Below are positions 1 to 6,509 of a stretch of DNA of 9,223 nt, piece by piece. The notes below the pieces were generated by a model. The model saw only the letters and a list, made by a program, of their open reading frames with translations, was not told the DNA's origin and made no database searches. Both the position numbers and the translations under genes were made by a program. Origin of the DNA: an uncultured Sulfurimonas sp. (GTDB lineage: Bacteria > Campylobacterota > Campylobacteria > Campylobacterales > Sulfurimonadaceae); the NCBI GenBank assembly GCA_937914675.1, contig CALDOC010000211.1, positions 1-9,223 of the forward strand. Direction: 5' to 3'. Position 1 is the first letter of the stretch. Each line of letters begins with the position of its first letter.

Positions 1-55
1 CATTCTCTTCACAAAAAGCAAAGAATTCTTCTACGTTGTTAACAAATTTTCCCAT
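1..55 (-). CDS. glnA: Glutamine synthetase, N-terminal fragment (runs off window)
   Basis: The minus strand has an ATG at 55-53 and an open frame of 18 codons to the window edge, reading MGKFVNNVEEFFAFCEEN. A GGAGA ribosome site at 66-62 sits six bases ahead of the start. This N-terminus resembles class I glutamine synthetases of Campylobacterota, where a similar leader comes just before the conserved FVDFRFTD region, which here lies outside the window. The enzyme would make glutamine from glutamate, ammonia and ATP in the cytoplasm. The gene lies 37 bp downstream of glnB on the same strand with no terminator between them, so the two are probably co-transcribed. The call rests on a short stretch plus the neighbour; the catalytic residues cannot be seen. 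Confidence 0.72.
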   Translation of the reverse strand, partial: MGKFVNNVEEFFAFCEEN

Positions 56-92
56 CTCTTTTCTCCAATTTTTAATTTACTCTAAACAGATT

Positions 93-431
93 CTATATGG
101 CTTCGTAATCGGTTTCACCTGTACGAATACGGATAATTTTACTTATGTTTGAAACAAAAATTTTGCCATCGCCCATTTTATCCGTTTTGGCGGACTCTAT
201 AATGGTGGACGTAACTTCTTCTACGTCGCTATCGTTGACGATTATTTCCATCTTTATTTTTGGTTTGAAGTCTACGTTGTATTCCGCGCCACGATAAAGT
301 TCGCTATGGCCTTTTTGACGGCCATAGCCACTCGCTTCGGCTATCGTTATGCCGTCTATGCCTATTGCCGCGAGCGCTTCTTTAACGTCTTCTAATTTAA
401 ATGGCTTAATGATCGCTTCTATCTTTTTCAT
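93..431 (-). CDS. glnB: P-II family nitrogen regulatory protein
   Basis: This is a complete 112-residue P-II protein, the usual family length. P-II trimers sense ATP/ADP and 2-oxoglutarate and control glutamine synthetase, ammonium uptake or nitrogen regulators by direct binding. The N-terminal strand reads MKKIEAIIKPFKLEDVKEAL. Gln39 lies in GRQKGH ahead of the T-loop. The T-loop has YRGAEY at 46-51 with Tyr51, the residue uridylylated in proteobacterial homologues. The B-loop TDKMGDGKIF at 83-92 is the nucleotide-binding signature, followed by basic Arg101 and Arg103. A GGGAGA ribosome site at 442-437 supports the ATG at 431. I choose glnB over glnK because the downstream neighbour looks like glnA rather than the ammonium channel amtB; sequence alone does not separate the two well. 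Whether a uridylyltransferase exists in this organism cannot be seen here. Confidence 0.95.
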   Translation of the reverse strand: MKKIEAIIKPFKLEDVKEALAAIGIDGITIAEASGYGRQKGHSELYRGAEYNVDFKPKIKMEIIVNDSDVEEVTSTIIESAKTDKMGDGKIFVSNISKIIRIRTGETDYEAI

Positions 432-458
432 AACTATCTCCCAAAATCATCTCATTAA

Positions 459-486
459 ATTATACTCTTGTTAAAAGAGTAATCAA
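459..486 (-). promoter_or_regulatory. Promoter of glnB(-glnA)
   Basis: On the minus strand TTGATT (486-481) and TATAAT (464-459) are separated by 16 bases, a good vegetative sigma-factor promoter. Transcription would start near 452, giving a leader of about 20 bases before the glnB ATG at 431. The spacer is almost entirely a palindrome, described separately, so the promoter is probably regulated. The boxes were found by eye. Confidence 0.65.
464..480. promoter_or_regulatory. Candidate operator: 17-bp palindrome inside the glnB promoter
   Basis: ACTCTT (464-469) and AAGAGT (475-480) form a perfect 6-bp inverted repeat around a 5-base centre, GTTAA. On the glnB strand it fills the whole spacer between the -35 and -10 boxes and shares one base with the -10. 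This is a typical place for a repressor that blocks RNA polymerase. The binding protein cannot be identified from the sequence, and the dyad does not match the NtcA GTA-N8-TAC consensus. Confidence 0.4.
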
Positions 487-511
487 TCCATTTATTGCTT
501 ATAAAATAATC

Positions 512-534
512 AACGCCTAATTTTAAAAGGCGTT
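512..534. repeat. Inverted repeat between divergent glnB and gatA promoters
   Basis: AACGCCT (512-518) and AGGCGTT (528-534) form a 7-bp stem around a 9-base AT loop. Neither side is followed by a clean T-run, and no gene in the window is transcribed toward it, so it is a poor intrinsic terminator. It lies upstream of the gatA promoter and upstream of the glnB -35 box. It could be a protein-binding site or the 3' end of a small RNA; neither can be shown. Confidence 0.4.
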
Positions 535-566
535 TGGGCAAGAGTGGCGCACTTCAACAATAAGAG

Positions 567-584
567 TTTTTTTCGTGCTATAAT
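567..584 (+). promoter_or_regulatory. Promoter of gatA (extended -10)
   Basis: TATAAT at 579-584 is preceded by TGC at 576-578, making an extended -10 element. A run of seven T (567-573) lies just upstream and no good -35 box is visible, a pattern common in Campylobacterota sigma-70 promoters. Transcription would start near 591, about 26 bases ahead of the gatA start. Confidence 0.65.
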
Positions 585-616
585 TACGCCCAATAATTTA
601 AAAGATAGGAATTCTA

Positions 617-1954
617 GTGATTACATTAAAAGAAGCTCTCACGCTAAGTAAAGAAGAATTAAACAATTTTAAAGAAGAATTGAAAACTAAGATTGCGGCT
701 CGTCCGGAGTTAAACGCTTACATAGACGTCAATAGTTTTGGCGATGGCGTTCCAATCGCCATCAAAGACAACATCCAAGTAAAAGATTGGTCCGTCACGT
801 CTGGTTCAAACATACTCCAAGGCTATATCGCTCCATACAACGCGACCGTAATCGTAAAAATGGCGCAAGCTGGACTCAGTCCGTTTGGTAGAACGAACAT
901 GGATGAATTCGCGATGGGTTCCACGACCGAATCAAGTTTTTACGGCAAAACGCTAAATCCTCACAATTCCGAGTACGTACCGGGAGGAAGTAGCGGAGGA
1001 AGCGCAGCGGCCGTTGGCGCCGGACTGGCGATCGCCGCTCTTGGAAGCGACACTGGCGGAAGCATCCGTCAACCCGCCGCTTTTTGCGGGATAGTCGGGA
1101 TGAAGCCCACTTATGGTCGCGTTTCTCGTTATGGTTTGGGCGCGTACGCGTCGAGCCTCGACCAAATCGGTCCCATGACTCAAAACGTTGAAGACGCGGC
1201 GATTCTTTACGACATCATCAGCGGAAGCGATGAGAAAGACTCCACCAACGCAAAAATGGACGACAAAGTCACGCCAAATCTTAACCCTGATAGAAAACTT
1301 ACCATCGCAGTGCTTCCAAAGTACGTGGAAAACGCGAGTAGCGACGTAAAAGGCGCTTACGCCAAAGCCATCGAAGCTCTCAAAGCCGCTGGACACGCCA
1401 TAATCGAAAAAGAGATGATGGACGCGAAGTTTGACATTTCCGCTTACTACATAACCGCAACCGCCGAAGCGACTACGAACTTGGCTCGTTACGACGGCAT
1501 TCGTTACGGAAATCGCGTCGATGGAAAAAACCTTGAAGAAACTTATATAAACACTCGTAGCAATGGTTTTGGAGATGAAGTGAAACGACGCATCATGTTG
1601 GGCAACTTTGTGCTTTCGAGCGGATACTATGAAGCTTATTACGTAAAGGCGCAAAAAACGAGACACATCATCAAAGACGAATACGCGAAAATATTTGAAG
1701 AAGCCGATTTGATTTTATCTCCCGTGGCTCCTACCGTCGCGAACAAGTTTGGCGAGTTGGAGAATCCTATGGACATGTACCTAAGCGACATCTACACCAT
1801 CAGCGTAAATCTTGCCGGTTTGCCCGCCCTTTCGCTTCCCGTAAGTAAAAACGCCGATGGAATGCCAATAGGACTGCAACTCATCGCCAAAGCCTATGAT
1901 GAACAAACTCTTTTTGACGGTTCTCTCAGTTTAGAAAGACAACTCAACCACTAA
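617..1954 (+). CDS. gatA: Aspartyl/glutamyl-tRNA amidotransferase subunit A
   Basis: This 445-residue protein is the amidase-signature subunit of GatCAB. It releases ammonia from glutamine, and GatB uses that ammonia to convert Glu-tRNA(Gln) and Asp-tRNA(Asn) to their amidated forms. The Ser-cisSer-Lys triad is intact: Lys50 in GVPIAIKDNI, cis-Ser125 in the GGSSGGS loop (123-129), and nucleophile Ser149 in GSDTGGSIRQPAAFCG (143-158). The spacings of 75 and 24 residues match well-studied GatA enzymes. The start is a GTG at 617, chosen because AGGA at 607-610 lies six bases upstream and the N-terminus MITLKEAL is typical of the family. The length is slightly under the usual 450-485. Its own promoter and terminator make it a single-gene unit; gatB and gatC are not nearby, which is common. 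By eye its GC content is higher than that of the genes after 4072. Confidence 0.97.
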   Translation: MITLKEALTLSKEELNNFKEELKTKIAARPELNAYIDVNSFGDGVPIAIKDNIQVKDWSVTSGSNILQGYIAPYNATVIVKMAQAGLSPFGRTNMDEFAMGSTTESSFYGKTLNPHNSEYVPGGSSGGSAAAVGAGLAIAALGSDTGGSIRQPAAFCGIVGMKPTYGRVSRYGLGAYASSLDQIGPMTQNVEDAAILYDIISGSDEKDSTNAKMDDKVTPNLNPDRKLTIAVLPKYVENASSDVKGAYAKAIEALKAAGHAIIEKEMMDAKFDISAYYITATAEATTNLARYDGIRYGNRVDGKNLEETYINTRSNGFGDEVKRRIMLGNFVLSSGYYEAYYVKAQKTRHIIKDEYAKIFEEADLILSPVAPTVANKFGELENPMDMYLSDIYTISVNLAGLPALSLPVSKNADGMPIGLQLIAKAYDEQTLFDGSLSLERQLNH

Positions 1955-1958
1955 CCTT

Positions 1959-1988
1959 ATAAGCGCGTAAATCGCGCTTATGACTTTT
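1959..1988 (+). terminator. Intrinsic terminator of gatA
   Basis: ATAAGCGCG (1959-1967) pairs perfectly with CGCGCTTAT (1973-1981) around a 5-base TAAAT loop. A run of five T follows at 1984-1988. The hairpin begins four bases after the gatA stop codon, so it should end the gatA transcript and separate it from the guaB unit. Confidence 0.88.
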
Positions 1989-2087
1989 TGTAAATACTTA
2001 TCCTTTTTTTCATATTGCCAATTACTTTAGTCAAGATTAAACCATCTTTTATGCAAAAAATTTACCTATTTTTAACCACAAAAAAGC

Positions 2088-2093
2088 TATAAT
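2088..2093 (+). promoter_or_regulatory. Promoter -10 box of the guaB operon
   Basis: A perfect TATAAT lies at 2088-2093, preceded by an A-run and GC, in the AT-rich gap between the gatA terminator and guaB. Transcription would start near 2100, leaving a leader of about 16 bases before the ATG at 2116. No convincing -35 box is seen. The sequence around the box (GCTATAAT) is the same as at the gatA promoter. Confidence 0.65.
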
Positions 2094-2104
2094 CCAAAAA
2101 TTTT

Positions 2105-2110
2105 AAAGGA
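2105..2110 (+). promoter_or_regulatory. Ribosome binding site that sets the guaB start
   Basis: AAAGGA at 2105-2110 lies five bases before the ATG at 2116. Its last base is also the A of an earlier in-frame ATG at 2110, so that earlier codon cannot use this site. The site therefore decides for the start at 2116. Confidence 0.75.
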
Positions 2111-2115
2111 TGACC

Positions 2116-3561
2116 ATGAGAATTCGTAAACGCGCACTAACATTTGAAGACGTACTTTTAGTACCACAATATTCTGAAGTACTTCCAAGAGAAGTTTCAC
2201 TTGAAACAAAACTAACTAGAAATATTTCACTCAAAATTCCAATGGTGTCGGCCGCGATGGATACGGTGACTGAATACCGAGCGGCAATAGCCATGGCGAG
2301 ACTCGGCGGCATTGGGATTATTCATAAAAACATGGATATCAAAACTCAATGTAAACAGATTACTAAAGTTAAAAAGAGTGAAAGCGGAATTATTATCGAC
2401 CCTATTTTTGTTCATCCGCACGCTACCTTGGCGGACGCGGAAGTGTTAATGACCGAATATAAAATATCTGGCGTTCCCGTTGTCGACGAGCATAACAAAC
2501 TTCTTGGCATCCTTACAAATCGCGATATGAGATTTGAAAAAGACATGACGAAACTTGCGAGCGAGACGATGACTCCGATGCCTCTTATCACTGCGAAAAA
2601 AGGGATTTCTCTTGACGAAGCCGGTGACATTATGCACCAAAACAAGATTGAGAAACTTCCTATCATAGACGACGATGGATTTTTAAAAGGTCTCGTCACC
2701 ATCAAAGACATTAGAAAGCGCATCGAATATCCACACTCCAACAAAGACGCTTTTGGAAGACTCGTCGTCGGTGGAGCGATTGGAGTTGGACAAATTGACC
2801 GCGCTAGAGCTTTGGTGGACGCGGGATGCGACGTTTTAGTTTTAGACTCCGCTCATGGACACTCTAAAGGCATCATAGACACCATCAAAAAAATCAAAGA
2901 AACCATGGTTATCGACATTATCGCTGGAAATATCGCGACTAAAGAAGCGGTACTCGCGCTCATAGAGGCTGGAGCCGACGCGGTTAAGGTTGGAATCGGG
3001 CCAGGTTCGATTTGCACCACTAGAATTGTCGCGGGCGTCGGCGTTCCTCAGATTTCAGCCATAGCCGAGTGTGCCGAAGCGGCTCGTCCCTTTGGAATTC
3101 CCGTTATCGCCGATGGTGGCATCAAATACTCTGGCGACATAGCCAAAGCTCTTGCCGTTGGCGCTTCAAGCATCATGGCGGGCTCGCTTCTCGCCGGAAC
3201 GGAAGAGTCTCCGGGAGAAACCATCATGTTTCAAGGTCGTCAATACAAATCGTACCGTGGAATGGGAAGCATAGGCGCTATGCAAAAAGGTTCGACTGAT
3301 AGATATTTCCAAGAAGGAACCGCGGCTGACAAGCTTGTTCCAGAAGGAATTGAAGGTCGCGTTCCATTTCGCGGTTCCATCGCTGGCATCGTTCATCAAA
3401 TGATGGGCGGACTTAGCGCTTCGATGGGTTACTGTGGCAGTAAAGACATTGAAACGTTCTGGGATAAAGCGGAATTTGTGGAGATTACAAGCGCTGGGCT
3501 TAAAGAGTCTCATGTTCACGACGTTATCATCACGCAAGAAGCTCCGAACTACCATGTTTAA
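2116..3561 (+). CDS. guaB: Inosine-5'-monophosphate dehydrogenase
   Basis: IMP dehydrogenase oxidises IMP to XMP with NAD+, the committed step of GMP synthesis, and works as a cytoplasmic tetramer. With the start at 2116 the protein has 481 residues, beginning MRIRKRALTFEDVLLVP; an in-frame ATG two codons earlier (2110) is rejected because it overlaps the ribosome site. The TIM-barrel enzyme is interrupted by two CBS domains at about 93-205 (HATLADAEVLM and GISLDEAGDIM repeats). The catalytic loop GPGSICTTR places the active-site Cys at 300. The GGIKYSGDIAKAL phosphate-binding segment, YRGMGSIGAM, the flap Arg396-Tyr397 dyad in STDRYFQ, and LVPEGIEGRVPFRG are all present. It is the first gene of a seven-gene run; the next start is 16 bp after its stop, with no terminator. 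Confidence 0.97.
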   Translation: MRIRKRALTFEDVLLVPQYSEVLPREVSLETKLTRNISLKIPMVSAAMDTVTEYRAAIAMARLGGIGIIHKNMDIKTQCKQITKVKKSESGIIIDPIFVHPHATLADAEVLMTEYKISGVPVVDEHNKLLGILTNRDMRFEKDMTKLASETMTPMPLITAKKGISLDEAGDIMHQNKIEKLPIIDDDGFLKGLVTIKDIRKRIEYPHSNKDAFGRLVVGGAIGVGQIDRARALVDAGCDVLVLDSAHGHSKGIIDTIKKIKETMVIDIIAGNIATKEAVLALIEAGADAVKVGIGPGSICTTRIVAGVGVPQISAIAECAEAARPFGIPVIADGGIKYSGDIAKALAVGASSIMAGSLLAGTEESPGETIMFQGRQYKSYRGMGSIGAMQKGSTDRYFQEGTAADKLVPEGIEGRVPFRGSIAGIVHQMMGGLSASMGYCGSKDIETFWDKAEFVEITSAGLKESHVHDVIITQEAPNYHV

Positions 3562-3577
3562 TTCGATAAGGCAATAA

Positions 3578-4075
3578 ATGTCTCATTCCGAAGTTAAATA
3601 CGCAGGTTTTTGGATTCGCTTTGTCGCTTCGTTTTTAGACACTATTTTTCTAGCTCTTCCCATCGCGGTTGTCATCTACTTTTTAAGTGATGGCGACTGG
3701 TTTGACTTCTCTCTCTATCAACAAAACGTCCAAATGGCTATGAGCGGAAACTCTCACGCGCTAGACGCTCAACCTAAAACTTCAATGCGATGGGAACTCC
3801 TTTTTGAGGTCTCCGTTTTAGTCGTCACTATGCTTTTTTGGAAAAAATACAGAGGCGCCACGCCGGGAAAAAAGTTTGTTCACGTCAAAATAGTCGACGC
3901 CAAAAACTTCGAGGACATTGACAACAAACAAGCCATCACGCGTTCGTTGGGATACTTTGTTTCTACGTTTACTCTGCTTATAGGATTTTTCATGGTCGCT
4001 TTTCGAAAAGACAAAAGAGGACTGCATGACCTGTTGGCGGGAACTTGCGTTATTTATGACGACTACGCCCAATGA
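3578..4075 (+). CDS. RDD family membrane protein
   Basis: This 165-residue protein matches the RDD domain: a first membrane helix starting near Arg14 with Asp21 inside it (WIRFVASFLD), then helices at about 73-88 and 125-142. A GATPGKK turn and VHVKIVD strand (93-107) lie between helices two and three, and the conserved end RKDKRGLHDLLAGT lies at 143-156. RDD proteins sit in the inner membrane; a few are reported to take part in ion transport, but most have no known function. The hydrophilic stretch at 37-72, rich in Gln, Asp and Ser, would form a loop between helices one and two. AAGG at 3568-3571, six bases upstream, supports the start. Its stop overlaps the next start (ATGA at 4072-4075), so the two are probably translationally coupled. 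The role here is unknown. Confidence 0.88.
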   Translation: MSHSEVKYAGFWIRFVASFLDTIFLALPIAVVIYFLSDGDWFDFSLYQQNVQMAMSGNSHALDAQPKTSMRWELLFEVSVLVVTMLFWKKYRGATPGKKFVHVKIVDAKNFEDIDNKQAITRSLGYFVSTFTLLIGFFMVAFRKDKRGLHDLLAGTCVIYDDYAQ

Positions 4076-5385
4076 GCTGGCTAGACTTTTTTCAAACAAC
4101 GCCTACGTTGAGACACACTTTCGGTCGTGGCATCAACGCGACCATCGCAAAAAACGAAGAGGAGCTCTTTTTAGAATCCTCCGAAGCTTTTGAAAAAAAA
4201 GACGTTTTAAACGCTTATGAACTTTTTTTTCAATCTCTTTTAAACTTTACGGATGAAAAGCCCAATAACAACATAACGTTTACAAGAGATGAAGATAAGT
4301 TAAACTTTACAATCTATCAAGGTTGCGCAAAAATCGATGGTCGCATAACCAAAGAGAGTTTATACGCCGAGGCGATCATAGTTAAAAAGAAAAACGCCAA
4401 CGTCGCGCTTAAAAGATATATACTTGAGAGAAATTATCAATTGACCTACGCTTATTACTTTACAAACGATGAATACGTCATGTTAAAGCTCTATCTTGAC
4501 AACATTACCATGAGCCCGCAAAAAATTTTTTTTCCATTAAGAGACATAGCCTTAAACGCCGACTATGACAAAGAACATATAAAAAGCGAATTTTTGAAGA
4601 TAGAACTTGAAGACGTCTCGCATGTCAAAGCTATCAACGCGAACGAATCTAAAATAAAATACGAGTATCTTCATAAATGGATAAAAGAAGTGGAAGAAAA
4701 AGTATTGACGCTTCCATCAAACGACAACGCTTCCATGCAAGCGTTTTTATATCTAAACTTGCTTTTTAAGATTGATTATCTTCTCGTTCCTAGATATATG
4801 ATTTCCCAAAAGATAAGTAAAAACCTCTCAAAGTACTTTTCCGATGAAAACTCCAACATAGAGTATAAAAACGAGGAACTAATCGAGTATGTTGAAAAAC
4901 TAAAAAAGATAGATTTTGAGGAGTTTAGCAAAAATTTTTATAGCGCGAACTATACTTTCAATCCGACGGAAAAATCATCTTATGAAGACGTCATAAACTT
5001 TATCAACGACTCTCTTACAAAAATAAGATGGTATAAAAACAATAGATATTATCAAATACTACCTACGATTTACAAGTACGTAGCCTTTTACACGCTTTAT
5101 AATTATGGATTAAACCCTGTTTTAAGAGAGTTGTTTCATCTTTTGGTAGAAGTTCAAAATCCTCGGTTTTTCAAAGATTTGGACTACAAAACTTTATACA
5201 ACGAAGAAAGTTTAACCTTTGCTAAAAAAACGATCACGTCGAGAATAGACAACGTAATAGAGAATTATCAAGATAGGTTTAAAGCGTTGGTCTCTTTTAG
5301 CAATGAACTCAATTTCTCTTCGCTCAACGAGTTTAGCAATAGCTTTTACCTACAGTTGCAAAATCTAAATTTTGAGGAGATATAG
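4072..5385 (+). CDS. Uncharacterised protein with possible YbjN/type III chaperone-like region
   Basis: I do not recognise this 437-residue family. No signal peptide, membrane helix or metal motif is visible, so it is probably cytoplasmic. It is rich in Lys, Asn, Glu, Phe and Tyr, and by eye more AT-rich than gatA or guaB. Residues about 33-175 alternate strands and helices: helix (EELFLESSEAFEKKD), strands (FTIYQGCAKIDG, SLYAEAIIV), then LERN, YQLTYAYYF, EYVMLKLYLD and an S/P-started helix. This order resembles the YbjN/type III secretion chaperone fold, and it looks similar to residues 293-345 of the protease encoded next. The rest (about 195-437) looks all-helical. It has no separate ribosome site of its own, and its start overlaps the RDD gene stop by 4 bases. 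The neighbours suggest a joint role with the RDD protein and the protease. The gene is secure; the fold is a hypothesis. Confidence 0.85.
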   Translation: MSWLDFFQTTPTLRHTFGRGINATIAKNEEELFLESSEAFEKKDVLNAYELFFQSLLNFTDEKPNNNITFTRDEDKLNFTIYQGCAKIDGRITKESLYAEAIIVKKKNANVALKRYILERNYQLTYAYYFTNDEYVMLKLYLDNITMSPQKIFFPLRDIALNADYDKEHIKSEFLKIELEDVSHVKAINANESKIKYEYLHKWIKEVEEKVLTLPSNDNASMQAFLYLNLLFKIDYLLVPRYMISQKISKNLSKYFSDENSNIEYKNEELIEYVEKLKKIDFEEFSKNFYSANYTFNPTEKSSYEDVINFINDSLTKIRWYKNNRYYQILPTIYKYVAFYTLYNYGLNPVLRELFHLLVEVQNPRFFKDLDYKTLYNEESLTFAKKTITSRIDNVIENYQDRFKALVSFSNELNFSSLNEFSNSFYLQLQNLNFEEI

Positions 5386-5390
5386 ACAAT

Positions 5391-6479
5391 ATGAACACTC
5401 AAACGATTTTAGATAAATACATAGAAAACATCATACAAATAATGTCGCCTTATGGAACGGGAACCGGTTTTATCATAGGCGACATGATAATCACAAACTC
5501 TCATGTCGTCAGTGGATTAAAAGAAGTGGTCATCAGCGCAAAAAAAGTCAAACGAACAATCGCCAAAGTCGTTTATGACGACCCTAACTACGATTTGGCG
5601 TTTATACATTATGACTTTCAATCCCCAAAGATTCCATTGACGCTGACGAATAAAAACGTTGAAGACGGAGACACCACCATAGCGATTGGCCACCCTTATG
5701 GATTAAACTACACCGCGACGGAAGGGATAATCTCTCGAGCTTCGCGACTCTATGAAGATTTGGAATACATCCAAATAGACGCGGCCATAAACCCGGGAAA
5801 CAGTGGAGGACCTCTCCTCAACGATGATGGCGAAGTAATAGGAATCAATACTTTTATCATCCAAAACGCCAACAACTTGGGCTTTGCTCTCCCCTACTTC
5901 TATATCAAAGAGGCGTTGGAAAACTTCAAAAAAGAAAAACATGACAACATCATCAAATGTCCCTCATGCAAGAACTTGATTAAAGAGTATAGAATTCAAA
6001 AAGATTACTGCCCCGAGTGTGGCGTCAAACTTGAAGTGGCGAGACTCAGAAGAAAAGGATACAAAGCGACGGGAGCGACTAAACTTTTAGAGAGCATATT
6101 GGCGTCGTTGGAGATAAACGTGACTCTCGCGAGACGCAGTCAAGCGTCTTGGAGAATAGACGAAGGAACGGCTCGAATAGATATTAACTACTATGAGAAC
6201 GGCATTATCATAGGCGACAGCAAACTCTGCGCGATTCCTAGTCAAAACATAGACAAAGCCTATGACTACTTGCTAGAAGAGAACTCAAAGTTCTCCTACT
6301 TGCAATTTTCCATCAATGAAAACAGCATCTATTTGTCATACTTAATCGTCGACTCTTCTTTAACCGAAGTGGAGGGCAAAATCGCGATAGAAAGACTGAT
6401 AAAATACGCCGACAAGTATGACGACGTTTTGATATACGAGTTTGGCGCGACGAAGCAAAAACGCGACGAAGAGGATTGA
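5391..6479 (+). CDS. Trypsin-like serine protease with zinc ribbon and YbjN-like C-terminal domain
   Basis: The N-terminal ~175 of 362 residues form an HtrA/DegP-type chymotrypsin fold with a complete triad: His38 in TNSHVV, Asp68 in NYDLAFI, and Ser138 in NPGNSGGPL, followed by NLGFALP. HtrA proteases usually have a signal peptide or membrane anchor and a PDZ domain. Neither is visible here, so a cytoplasmic location is inferred. Instead, residues 190-210 hold CPSC and CPEC pairs (Cys190, 193, 207, 210), a zinc ribbon. Residues about 228-350 have the helix-strand-helix order of a YbjN/type III chaperone-like domain, including YDYLLEEN, FSYLQFSI and a final helix. The tail is highly charged. 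GAGGAGA at 5374-5380, inside the preceding gene, is the ribosome site, ten bases from the ATG. It could be a regulatory or quality-control protease; its substrates are unknown. Confidence 0.88.
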   Translation: MNTQTILDKYIENIIQIMSPYGTGTGFIIGDMIITNSHVVSGLKEVVISAKKVKRTIAKVVYDDPNYDLAFIHYDFQSPKIPLTLTNKNVEDGDTTIAIGHPYGLNYTATEGIISRASRLYEDLEYIQIDAAINPGNSGGPLLNDDGEVIGINTFIIQNANNLGFALPYFYIKEALENFKKEKHDNIIKCPSCKNLIKEYRIQKDYCPECGVKLEVARLRRKGYKATGATKLLESILASLEINVTLARRSQASWRIDEGTARIDINYYENGIIIGDSKLCAIPSQNIDKAYDYLLEENSKFSYLQFSINENSIYLSYLIVDSSLTEVEGKIAIERLIKYADKYDDVLIYEFGATKQKRDEED

Positions 6480-6498
6480 TTGATGCAAAATTTTGAAC

Positions 6499-6502
6499 GA
6501 GG
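6499..6502 (+). promoter_or_regulatory. Ribosome binding site that sets the mechanosensitive channel start
   Basis: GAGG at 6499-6502 lies seven bases before the ATG at 6510. It supports this start over the in-frame TTG (6480) and ATG (6483), which would put ten or nine polar residues in front of an otherwise good signal peptide. The upstream ATG at 6483 has its own weaker candidate, GAGGA at 6471-6475, so some doubt remains. Confidence 0.6.
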
Positions 6503-6509
6503 TTTACCC

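Noticed and set aside
93..431. Naming the P-II gene glnK
   Set aside because: The neighbour on the same strand looks like glnA, not an ammonium channel gene, so glnB fits better; the sequence alone is not decisive.
544..560. TGGCGC at 545-550 as part of a possible sigma-54 promoter (expected near glnB/glnA genes)
   Set aside because: No GC-containing -12 element lies at the required spacing, and the motif faces gatA rather than glnB.
953..1666. A 237-codon open frame on the minus strand inside gatA
   Set aside because: It is fully antisense to gatA, which has an intact catalytic triad and family-typical length. The translation shows no recognisable domain, so it is a shadow of codon use.
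2110..2115. ATG at 2110 as the guaB start
   Set aside because: It overlaps the only good ribosome site (AAAGGA, 2105-2110). The ATG at 2116 has correct spacing and gives the family-typical N-terminus MRIRKRALTFEDV.
3166..3555. A 129-codon minus-strand open frame inside guaB, and an overlapping 76-codon plus-strand frame at 3069-3299
   Set aside because: Both lie wholly within guaB, have no recognisable domain, and are explained as alternative-frame shadows.
3818..4099. A minus-strand open frame across the RDD gene and the next gene's start
   Set aside because: It is antisense to two tightly coupled genes and shows no family features.
6480..6509. TTG at 6480 or ATG at 6483 as the start of the mechanosensitive channel
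   Set aside because: These add a polar stretch before the signal peptide, while the ATG at 6510 has its own GAGG site seven bases upstream and starts directly with the signal peptide.
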